From positions 95,761-159,760 of the forward strand of contig CALJOK010000074.1 in NCBI GenBank assembly GCA_937981555.1: a DNA stretch of 64,000 nt, read 5' to 3'. The translations under genes were made by a program, and so were the position numbers. Positions within the stretch are counted from its first letter, which is position 1; each line of letters begins with the position of its first letter. Source of the stretch: an uncultured Saprospiraceae bacterium. GTDB taxonomy: Bacteria > Bacteroidota > Bacteroidia > Chitinophagales > Saprospiraceae. Shown here one piece after another: positions 1 to 6,800 of the stretch. Below the pieces are notes generated by a model. The model was given only the letters and a program-made list of their open reading frames with translations, made no database searches and had not been told where the DNA came from.

Positions 1-254
1 CATTTTTTTAGTTTCTGTCGTATTCTCTTTTATCTCATTTTCACTAGATATATTTTTGGGGGGGGTCTTGACATCCAGTAAATATTATGAATCCTAATAA
101 TAATGATTTGATTGTATAACTTTTCATTTGTTGTTGTTTAACTTATATTAATTTTAGTATATTTCTTTTTCTTCTCAATATTTTCATTAGTCCACAGATC
201 TCTCTTAAGCTCTTCCCTTTCTCTCAATCAACTATTATAGCCAGTCTTCTTTTT
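1..254. other. Non-coding window edge
   Basis: No convincing gene is visible here. The stretch is extremely AT-rich except for a run of eight G residues at 58-65, unusual in this background. A cat triplet at 1-3 could be the start codon of a leftward gene lying outside the window, but nothing supports that. Confidence 0.4.
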
Positions 255-620
255 TCATTTTTTAAATAATTCTTTCCTTCTAATCATTAAAGGTTCTGTT
301 TCTTGACTTATAAAATCTTCTTTTCCAAATCCACATTCGGCACAATATCTTGCATTCTTTGTTCTTAATGACTTTTTGCAATTTGGACAATCTGCGCCAT
401 AGAGAGCAATTCGATGATGCATAACTGCATTTGGTTCTGTCTCTTCAATTCCAGTTATTTCTTTGTAGTAATCTAATAATTCTTTGAAAGACAATTTTCT
501 TTCTTTCCCTGATTTTCTATTTTGAAAACCTTTTCCATATAGTTTATGAGCAATTAAATATTCATCTTCGTTCAACATTGGTATTTCCATTTGACATCTC
601 CAACACCATTTTATTTTCAT
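255..620 (-). CDS. Small zinc-ribbon-like hypothetical protein
   Basis: This 121-residue protein has three Cys-x2-Cys pairs: CWRC near the N-terminus, and CPNC and CAEC around residues 78-97. The spacing suggests one or two structural zinc sites of the zinc-ribbon or rubredoxin-knuckle kind. There is no signal peptide or membrane segment, so it is probably cytoplasmic. The middle is charged and helical. It is separated by 2 bp from the upstream gene that ends at 623, so the two are probably co-transcribed. I do not recognise the family; the metal-binding idea is inferred from the cysteines only. Confidence 0.6.
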   Translation of the reverse strand: MKIKWCWRCQMEIPMLNEDEYLIAHKLYGKGFQNRKSGKERKLSFKELLDYYKEITGIEETEPNAVMHHRIALYGADCPNCKKSLRTKNARYCAECGFGKEDFISQETEPLMIRRKELFKK

Positions 621-622
621 TA

Positions 623-898
623 TTATTGATTTTTATTGTTTCCTATTTTATCTATCATTTTCTCTGCAAATTTCAGCGCTATTGAAAAAAATAAAATTAT
701 TGGTATTCCGCAAACGCCAAACATAAATATAATTCCACTCAACTGGTCGAAAAATCCAGTCTCGCTATTTTCAATATTTAAATCCCCAACGTTACTTGTC
801 AGTATTTTCATTATTAGAAAAACCCCAATTAATATTCCCCAAAACATTAATCCATTCCTAATAAATTTTCTCGTTTTTTTGGGTTCTTCTTTTTTCAT
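623..898 (-). CDS. Two-helix membrane protein, unknown
   Basis: A 91-residue protein with a basic N-terminus (KKEEPKKTRKF) and two hydrophobic segments at roughly residues 16-34 and 52-75. It is predicted to be a small inner-membrane protein with both ends in the cytoplasm. It is followed 2 bp later by the zinc-ribbon gene. A reading frame of similar length lies on the opposite strand (636-908). The leftward one is preferred because it fits the tight spacing with its neighbour and has the charge pattern of a membrane protein. No family recognised. Confidence 0.5.
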   Translation of the reverse strand: MKKEEPKKTRKFIRNGLMFWGILIGVFLIMKILTSNVGDLNIENSETGFFDQLSGIIFMFGVCGIPIILFFSIALKFAEKMIDKIGNNKNQ

Positions 899-1013
899 TT
901 TTGTCTAATTCATTATAACGTTATTCGTAAATGACATAAAGCCACATAACTCTCATGAACATTTTACGCTTGTGGTGCGTGCGCTTTTTTTTAATTTAAT
1001 TTATTTCAATGTG

Positions 1014-1511
1014 TCATTTTTTCAAATCATCTAGGTCTACACTTGTTCCTATTTGATTACAATAACCTTTAAGCTCTTCTTCATTTAGGAGACCAATTTT
1101 AAAACAGCGAACTAAAAAATAATACGCTGAGTTTACTAATTCTTTCCTTGCTTCTTTTTTTTCGTTTTTTGCTCTTTGCTTAGGCAGTTCAGGTTTCTTG
1201 TAATGTTGCTCACTAAGTTCGCAAATTCCATTACAGATGTAACAATAATCAGGTACTCTTACATTTTTTTCTTCAATCCATTCTTTCTGGGCTTCACACA
1301 TTTTTTCAAAGCGCACATTGTGTTGATCTATTGCACTAATCGAATTTAAAGTTTCATCTATCCAAAAATCAATGTTAGCAAATTGTCCCGCTACCATATA
1401 AGCATAACTGTCAACGAATTTTCTTAGCTGCTCTGTGATTAATTTTGCTCTTTCTATTGTATAAATCATTTTTTGATTCTTTTGGTCTATTGACACACAA
1501 CTTCCCTGCAT
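1014..1511 (-). CDS. Hypothetical protein with Cys cluster
   Basis: A 165-residue soluble protein, mostly helical and charged, with a cysteine cluster CYICNGIC around residues 90-97 followed by a His, which may bind a metal. The C-terminal half is rich in Lys and Glu. A second in-frame ATG at 1469 would remove 14 residues and is an equally plausible start, because the first 14 codons run into a GC-rich palindromic junction at 1506-1536. No signal peptide. Family not recognised. Confidence 0.5.
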   Translation of the reverse strand: MQGSCVSIDQKNQKMIYTIERAKLITEQLRKFVDSYAYMVAGQFANIDFWIDETLNSISAIDQHNVRFEKMCEAQKEWIEEKNVRVPDYCYICNGICELSEQHYKKPELPKQRAKNEKKEARKELVNSAYYFLVRCFKIGLLNEEELKGYCNQIGTSVDLDDLKK

Positions 1512-1536
1512 CCATGCAGTTGCCGCAAGTAGCGGC
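1506..1536. repeat. Two adjacent short palindromes at a gene junction
   Basis: Two small inverted repeats lie side by side: ctgcat-cc-atgcag at 1506-1519 and gccgc-aagta-gcggc at 1522-1536. They occupy the 24-bp junction between the gene starting at 1511 and the stop codon at 1536, and are GC-rich in an AT-rich strip. They may be a recombination or cassette boundary, or a weak terminator for the lipoprotein gene; no T-run follows on either strand. Confidence 0.4.
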
Positions 1537-2141
1537 TATTGCCGTTTTATGCTTTTTTGTGCGTTCACCTTCTTTTTTTCTAAATTTAGTTTCTTTATTA
1601 ATGCATTAATTTCATCTTCTGAAGTATATGGATTTTCCATTTGAAATCTTTTCCAATTTTTCATTTCATACATTCTTCCCAAGAGCATAGAAATTGCCCC
1701 ATCATCTAAATTACCTTTTAAATATGCTTTATACAAAAACTCAAAGTTTCGTTCTCTTTCTTGATATGTTTGAGCATGATGAATTACCGTCCAAGGTGCT
1801 ATAGCTGCAATTTCTCCGACCTCTTTAATTATAGGATGCCCAAATTTCTCAAAATACTTTTCAACTTTAACAAGATTAATTGCGTCCTGTGTTATTTGCG
1901 TTATTACGTATTCATTATATTCCTTTGAATTTTTACCATGCTTTATCATAATTTCCGCACCATGATTACCTCTTACCTTTTGGTCGTCTTTAAATATTAA
2001 TTCTAAATAATTTCTTTTATCATCAATCGTAATTACGACTTCAATCTCTTTTTCGATTATTGCATAATCTATTTTAATTTCTTCTTTACATCCAATCAGA
2101 AATAAACTCAACAAACTTAAACTTATTACTAAAGTCTTCAT
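1536..2141 (-). CDS. Lipoprotein of unknown function
   Basis: A 201-residue protein with a clear type II signal peptide: Lys at position 3, a hydrophobic core, and a lipobox FLIGC, followed by KEE. The mature part is acidic/basic mixed with no recognised domain. The C-terminus has a small helical section with a MLLGRMYEMKNW segment. It should be anchored in the periplasm or outer membrane. The family is not recognised. Confidence 0.6.
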   Translation of the reverse strand: MKTLVISLSLLSLFLIGCKEEIKIDYAIIEKEIEVVITIDDKRNYLELIFKDDQKVRGNHGAEIMIKHGKNSKEYNEYVITQITQDAINLVKVEKYFEKFGHPIIKEVGEIAAIAPWTVIHHAQTYQERERNFEFLYKAYLKGNLDDGAISMLLGRMYEMKNWKRFQMENPYTSEDEINALIKKLNLEKKKVNAQKSIKRQ

Positions 2142-2320
2142 TTTTTATTTTTTTAGTGATGCTCTACAATCTTGTAAACTTAAATAAAACGATAAGAATG
2201 TGCGCTACAATTAATATTCGCTTCAGTTATTCTTTTGTCTTGTCCTAAAATAGCTTTACACATTCCAGATTAATAAAATTAATAATTAGTTTTTAGTACG
2301 ATTAAATTTCGACTAGCTTT

Positions 2321-2941
2321 TCAATTTATTTTTTTGCTGGTGCTATCGTTCTTACTTTTATTTTTTTTATTTAATATTTCGTTATGGACTGCTCCACAAC
2401 CAACACAAGTATATTTCAAATTGGAAAAATGAGTGGAACAATTCCAAGCTTCACAGATAGCTCCAAATTTTACTTCATAAAGAATATTGAAATTTTCATT
2501 TTCCTCTTTTTGGTATTGAAATTCATTATTAAAAATTTTGAAACCAGTATTGAAATTTTCATTTCTCCCTAGGTCATCTAATTTATTTGGCAATACTCCA
2601 TTTTCTGATTTATACTTTTCTATAAAATTACATATTGACTCTAAATTTTTATTAGTACAATCCATTTGATAATTAAAAATTTGAGGTTCTACAAAATAGA
2701 TTATTGAAGATGCAATAAATATTGGTAAAAGGATTCTCTTTATTTCATTTCCTCTTTTTGACAAAAATAGAAGAACCAATGTTACAGATGTAAAAACTAA
2801 AATTCCATATTCTAAACTTATTGGAAAACAAGAATCTCTAGTAAAATTTATATTCGAACCTTGAAAAATATTTAAAAGAAAAATTACAATTGAAAAAATG
2901 AAGATTGAAATTTGAATTTTACTTGGTGCTTTTAGCTTCAT
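2321..2941 (-). CDS. Membrane protein with extracytoplasmic domain
   Basis: A 206-residue protein with three hydrophobic segments in the first half, about residues 10-28, 43-60 and 70-84. A soluble C-terminal region follows with Cys residues, including CVGCG near residues 179-183 that looks like half of a zinc or disulfide site. The stop codon of the upstream gene (2942) abuts this ATG directly, so the two form one transcription unit. Family not recognised. The last codons overlap a 13-bp repeat described separately. Confidence 0.55.
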   Translation of the reverse strand: MKLKAPSKIQISIFIFSIVIFLLNIFQGSNINFTRDSCFPISLEYGILVFTSVTLVLLFLSKRGNEIKRILLPIFIASSIIYFVEPQIFNYQMDCTNKNLESICNFIEKYKSENGVLPNKLDDLGRNENFNTGFKIFNNEFQYQKEENENFNILYEVKFGAICEAWNCSTHFSNLKYTCVGCGAVHNEILNKKNKSKNDSTSKKIN

Positions 2942-3242
2942 TTATTTTTTTATTTTTATTTGATTATTTTTAGGTCTAATTATTAAATAAATTATTAAGC
3001 TTAAAACAACAAATAAGATTATATAATAAATAAAAAAACTAATTGTGTACCCTTCCGAAAATCCAATTGCCCATGGTATAAAATGAAGGAAGAAACACAT
3101 TTCACACATTCCATAATTGATCAAAATTCCAGTTATGAAAATAATAAAAAGTGAAATTACGACACTATAAATTTTTCGTCTAGTTTTAAGATTTGTTTCT
3201 TGATATGCCCTATTCATTCATATATTTTATTGCTGGTGCTAT
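2334..3242. repeat. Direct repeat bracketing a two-gene unit
   Basis: The 13-mer ttgctggtgctat occurs at 2334-2346 and again at 3230-3242, about 896 bp apart. The copies bracket the two small leftward membrane-protein genes: the left copy is at the 3' end of the first, the right copy just upstream of the second. The arrangement resembles a mobile cassette bounded by short repeats. Two copies of 13 bp are weak evidence on their own. Confidence 0.35.
2942..3217 (-). CDS. Two-helix membrane protein, unknown
   Basis: A 91-residue protein with a basic N-terminus, then hydrophobic segments at about residues 15-33 and 57-82, and a lysine-rich tail ending in IKIKK. It is predicted to be a small inner-membrane protein. 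It lies immediately upstream of the larger membrane protein with no intergenic base, so the products may act together. No family recognised. Confidence 0.5.
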   Translation of the reverse strand: MNRAYQETNLKTRRKIYSVVISLFIIFITGILINYGMCEMCFFLHFIPWAIGFSEGYTISFFIYYIILFVVLSLIIYLIIRPKNNQIKIKK

Positions 3243-3349
3243 AGCTCTGCACTACGGTGTATATTTATAATTCCAAAGAAATATTTAAAAGTCTTGACCG
3301 TTAACTAGAATATTCTCATTTGAAAATTCGCCATTCCATAAAATGTAAT

Positions 3350-4198
3350 ATGCATAAATTAATATTATTATTCCCCATATTTTTTAGCTTTTCCCTCTTT
3401 GCTCAAAATGGACCAGTTAATCCATTAAGCAGTAGGAGTAATAGTATAGCCAATGCGTCTGTAGCTTTTACCGACATTAATAGTCTGTTTAACAATCAAG
3501 CAGGTTTAGCTGATTTAAAAAATATTAGTTTCTTGTTTTCAGCGCAAGAGACATTTAGGGGACCTTATTCAGATAACATGGGAGGAGGATTTGCCATTCC
3601 GATTTCCTCAGGCACCTTTGGCTTTAATTTCAATTATTTTGGTGCTACTGATATTACACAACAAAAGATTGGATTAGCATATGCCCGAAAATTATTGGAA
3701 ACTCTTTCAGTCGGAATTCAATTTGATATGGTAAGCACTCAGATTCCATCGAATGAAAAAAGTAATTTATTCACCTTTGAAATTGGGTTTCAGTATCAAT
3801 TAATCGATAATTTATTATTGGGAATCCATTTTTATAATCCTACAAAGTTGGAAATAATCGAAGATGAATTTTTACCAACTATCCTTCGAGTAGGCACCAC
3901 TTATTCTCCTTATAAAAAATTACTTGTTCATGCGGAAGTAGAAAAAGATTTTGACTTTCCATTCGTTTTTAAAAGTGGTATCGAATATGAATTAGTAGAT
4001 GATTTATGGTTCAGAATTGGTTTCCACAACAAGCCAAGAACATTTAATTTTGGTATAGGTTATCTATTTAAGAAAAGATTTCGATTTGATATAGCTGCTT
4101 ATTATCAGAGAGAATTAAATTTAACTTCAAGTGGCCTATTAGGGGCATCAGGTTTTGTTCCTAGCTTTGGATTAGGTTATGATATTTTAAAAAAATAA
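3350..4198 (+). CDS. Secreted beta-barrel protein, PorV/FadL-like
   Basis: From the ATG at 3350 the product is 282 residues, with a cleavable signal peptide ending in FSLFAQ. The earlier TTG at 3320 would add 10 residues and spoil the signal peptide. The mature part begins with NPLSSRSNSIANASVAFTD, the opening typical of Bacteroidota PorV/PorQ-like and FadL-like barrels. Alternating hydrophobic strands follow to the end (aromatic-rich, for example FRIGFHNKPRTFNFGIGYLF). It is probably an outer-membrane beta-barrel of unknown cargo. It has no same-strand partner, so a specific role in type IX secretion is not supported. Confidence 0.7.
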   Translation: MHKLILLFPIFFSFSLFAQNGPVNPLSSRSNSIANASVAFTDINSLFNNQAGLADLKNISFLFSAQETFRGPYSDNMGGGFAIPISSGTFGFNFNYFGATDITQQKIGLAYARKLLETLSVGIQFDMVSTQIPSNEKSNLFTFEIGFQYQLIDNLLLGIHFYNPTKLEIIEDEFLPTILRVGTTYSPYKKLLVHAEVEKDFDFPFVFKSGIEYELVDDLWFRIGFHNKPRTFNFGIGYLFKKRFRFDIAAYYQRELNLTSSGLLGASGFVPSFGLGYDILKK

Positions 4199-4712
4199 AG
4201 CAATTAGGTTTTAATCGTTCGCCCCATCCTTAAAACAACGAAATAAAAAAAGAAACCTATTGATCCCTATCTACGATACCTACCAAAATAATTCGTATTA
4301 TATTTATTTTTAATTTATAAGTAGCTGATTTTGGCTACCAAATAATATTTTTATAAATTTTTATAAAATTCTTACTCTTTTCTAGATTTGAAATTATTAC
4401 ATTTATAAATTACTTGCTTTCAATCTTTTATAGTTTGCGTTCTTATCTAATACGACTTTTGTCGGTTCGGTAGCGCAAAGCGAAAGCACCAGCCATGAGA
4501 AAGCTGATTTTATTTAAAAATACCGCTCGTGCCATGCTTCCGGCAAGTGTCAAGCAAAACAAAAGCTACTAGCTTTTTTTTGATATAAAATCTAATTATT
4601 TAACAACTGTGAGAGCTCAACCAGATGCTATACAAAAGCATGGGCTTAGCAGCAAAACAATACGACAACCTATAATTTTTTTTTAAACAAACAGGGAAGA
4701 AAAGCGCAAAAG
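4199..4712. other. 514-bp gene-free stretch with possible small RNA
   Basis: No protein gene is convincing here. From about 4440 to 4580 the sequence is GC-richer than its surroundings (motifs gcgcaaagcg and cttccggcaag). It ends in a short hairpin aaagct-act-agcttt at 4562-4576 followed by a T-run to 4581. That is the shape of a small transcript with its own terminator on the + strand, but no promoter or known RNA family was recognised. Confidence 0.3.
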
Positions 4713-5588
4713 ATGGCCTACAAGAATAACGCACGAGAAGATAATTTTAAGGAAGATAAGGATCAACGATTAGATACCAAAGCTACAACTTTCCTTGTAA
4801 GATCACAAGAACAACAGCTAGTTGCCTCCTTTGAAGAGATTAATGAGTTTTATAAGAAAAATAAGCGAGCTCCTAAAGAAGGTAGTATTACAGAGACTTC
4901 GCTCTATAGTCGATTGAATGTATTTAAGACGGATCCTACGCAGTTGGCAATATTGATGAAGTATGATGTGCATGGATTATTTCGAGCGGTAATAGAGAAA
5001 AAATATCAATTAGTTTCTGATTTGCCCAATGCGGAGGAAGCTGTAATACCAAGCTCAGATGCCAGAATAGAAAAGGCGGAAGAACCCGTTCATGCACCAA
5101 TCCAAAGAACGGAGGAATCAACAATAGAAATGGAATCGGCTCCAATTGATGAGGTATTAAATAATGAGATCCTTGGAATTTTGGAAACTATTGATGGATG
5201 TGTTTTTAAGTTAAAGCATGTGTCCATCGTAGATAAAAAAACTACGAAACGAGACGTGGTAGTAAGGCGAAAAGAATGTAAAGATTTTACAAAATTTGAC
5301 TCCATCTTATTACAATGTCAGAAAGATTTGGCGAATAAGAAAAGAAAGATGATCGATTTTTCAAAGGAACAACAAATTGGTAAAGGATATTTCTTTTTGC
5401 TGGGAGGAGTGTTATTATATGTAGCACAGGTAGGGAATCGGGAAATTATTAATGGCAAAGTCAATGCAAGATTGAGGTGTGTATTTGAAGATGGAACTGA
5501 ATCAGAAATGTTACTTCGTTCGTTGGCTGCAGAACTTTATATAGATGGAAAAACAGTTACAGCTCAACTTGTATTTGAAACGAATTGA
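4713..5588 (+). CDS. GIY-YIG-family accessory region lacking the nuclease domain
   Basis: A 291-residue cytoplasmic protein. Its second half (about residues 150-285) closely resembles the N-terminal portion of Bacteroidota and proteobacterial GIY-YIG (T5orf172) proteins. Shared features are an ECKDF-F motif, a polybasic RKMIDF element, a KGYFFLLGG strand pair, an NGKVNARLR strand and a DGTESEMLLRSLAAELY motif. In full-length relatives the GIY-YIG nuclease follows directly after that last motif. Here translation stops about 13 residues later (AQLVFETN), and no GIY-YIG sequence was seen downstream. Residues 35-85 form a helical region, with a low-complexity linker at 105-150. It is either a truncated relic or a stand-alone regulatory domain. 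A terminator follows at 5685. Confidence 0.65.
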   Translation: MAYKNNAREDNFKEDKDQRLDTKATTFLVRSQEQQLVASFEEINEFYKKNKRAPKEGSITETSLYSRLNVFKTDPTQLAILMKYDVHGLFRAVIEKKYQLVSDLPNAEEAVIPSSDARIEKAEEPVHAPIQRTEESTIEMESAPIDEVLNNEILGILETIDGCVFKLKHVSIVDKKTTKRDVVVRRKECKDFTKFDSILLQCQKDLANKKRKMIDFSKEQQIGKGYFFLLGGVLLYVAQVGNREIINGKVNARLRCVFEDGTESEMLLRSLAAELYIDGKTVTAQLVFETN

Positions 5589-5684
5589 TAAGGGAAAAAT
5601 ATGCGCATGATTTAGATTTCAATAAGGAACACATATTTTTATTCTAATTATTAAAATCTTAAAACAATGACGCAAGCGGAAAAG

Positions 5685-5711
5685 CCAACTTCTTGGAAGG
5701 TTGGTTTTTTT
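5685..5711 (+). terminator. Rho-independent terminator
   Basis: A hairpin with outer stem ccaac / gttgg and a partly paired inner section (ttc / gaa) is followed by seven T residues. It lies about 100 bp past the stop of the GIY-YIG-like gene and before the convergent DUF3885 gene. Confidence 0.7.
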
Positions 5712-5738
5712 GAGTTGGGGATGAATTGATTTTCTTAA

Positions 5739-6317
5739 TTACAATCCTTTTGGATGATTTGACAACCACTCGGTATACTTTTCTTTAAAGGAATTTTTAA
5801 CTTCTTCTGTTTCTAAAATTATATCTAATCCTCCGTCATAAGGATTTATTATTCGATTCTTTGCTGGACAAATAAGCATCATTCTAATTTCGTCATTTGC
5901 TATTGCCTTTAGTATTTCATTTCGCTTATTTGGTTTCCAATTTGTTCTTTTTATAAAGATATCAAGATTAAAATTCTCTTCATTTTCTTCAGGTCTTATT
6001 TTATGAAGTTCAATAGTTTCCACTTTTTCGAATTCGCTAAATTCCTTAATTTCTTTGTAATTGTCATTTGTTAAATCGTTGACGTATAAGCCAATCAGTA
6101 ATATTATTTCTTCGTCTCCGAAGACATCTTTGATTAATTGGTTTTGCCTGTCAAAGATTATTTGATATTCCGTTTCTGATTCCGCATATCTTTTTGACTC
6201 AGGTAAGCTATGAATTCTAAACCATCTTTTTTTATAGATAGATTTCAACTCATTTCCAATTGGCAATGCTTCTGGATATTTTGATTTCCAAAATGATTTG
6301 AAATCCTGTGGGTTCAT
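5739..6317 (-). CDS. DUF3885-type protein
   Basis: A 192-residue cytoplasmic protein matching what I know of DUF3885: FWKSKYP at the N-terminus, GNELKSIYKKRWFRIHSLPESKRYAE around residues 20-46, a central DRQNQLIKDVFG helix, and a C-terminal YDGGLDIILET plus KEKYTEWLSNHPKGL. The family's function is unknown and it is often found among immunity-like or accessory genes. The N-terminal motifs and tail are both complete, so the gene seems intact. It is 16 bp downstream of the IF-1-like gene on the same strand. Confidence 0.75.
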   Translation of the reverse strand: MNPQDFKSFWKSKYPEALPIGNELKSIYKKRWFRIHSLPESKRYAESETEYQIIFDRQNQLIKDVFGDEEIILLIGLYVNDLTNDNYKEIKEFSEFEKVETIELHKIRPEENEENFNLDIFIKRTNWKPNKRNEILKAIANDEIRMMLICPAKNRIINPYDGGLDIILETEEVKNSFKEKYTEWLSNHPKGL

Positions 6318-6333
6318 TTTTTATTTATTTGAT

Positions 6334-6558
6334 CTAAAGAGTAAATGAATGTCGATGTATTCTTCCTCTTGTTAAATCGAGAGGACTATATTCTATTATT
6401 ACAATATCACCAATATTGAATTCTTTTCCTTCGTAAATTTTCATTTTTCTTGATATGCTGGTATTCATTTTTAATTTGTTTTTTTCAATATAAACGATAA
6501 ATGAGTATCTATCAATTATCTCCAATACTGTTCCTTTAGTTTTAATAATTCCACTCAT
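6334..6558 (-). CDS. Divergent IF-1-like S1/OB-fold protein
   Basis: A 74-residue protein with the pattern of translation initiation factor IF-1: KGTVLE at residues 8-13, a strand FIVYIEKN, IS-KM in the middle, GD-V-IE, and the signature SPLDLTRGRI near the C-terminus. Usual IF-1 is 71-73 residues, so length agrees. It differs from a housekeeping infA in the centre (for example MNTSISRKMKIYEGKEF) and it is not among ribosomal protein genes but beside a DUF3885 gene. It is best read as an accessory IF-1 paralogue that may bind RNA or the ribosomal A-site. Whether it works as an initiation factor is unknown. Confidence 0.75.
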   Translation of the reverse strand: MSGIIKTKGTVLEIIDRYSFIVYIEKNKLKMNTSISRKMKIYEGKEFNIGDIVIIEYSPLDLTRGRIHRHSFTL

Positions 6559-6748
6559 ATATATTTTCCTTTTTAAAGGCAGTTAGCGATCTCGCATTAT
6601 TTATATCCATCCATCTCTTTCAGTTATATCGCACAACAAGGTACTCATTCACTAAATGTATTGAATCTATTTTGTTTATTAAAATAATTGAATTCCGTTA
6701 AGCATTATCAAAGTCAAAATGACTTAATTTTTTTTTGTTAAAAATAAA

Positions 6749-6756
6749 TACATTTG
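6749..6756 (+). promoter_or_regulatory. Bacteroidota -7 element TACATTTG
   Basis: TACATTTG fits the TAnnTTTG -7 consensus of Bacteroidota. A matching -33 TTTG is not present at the ideal spacing (only T-rich sequence). It would start transcription near 6763, about 38 nt before the ATG at 6801. This supports that ATG over the TTG at 6735 as the start of the DUF4832 gene. Confidence 0.4.
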
Positions 6757-6800
6757 TGATTAAAATAAAGAAGTTTTTAAAAATCCATAAACTGCCTATT

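Noticed and set aside
636..908. A rightward 90-codon frame antisense to the small membrane-protein gene
   Set aside because: It mirrors the leftward gene, has no context, and the leftward gene is tightly spaced with its downstream neighbour.
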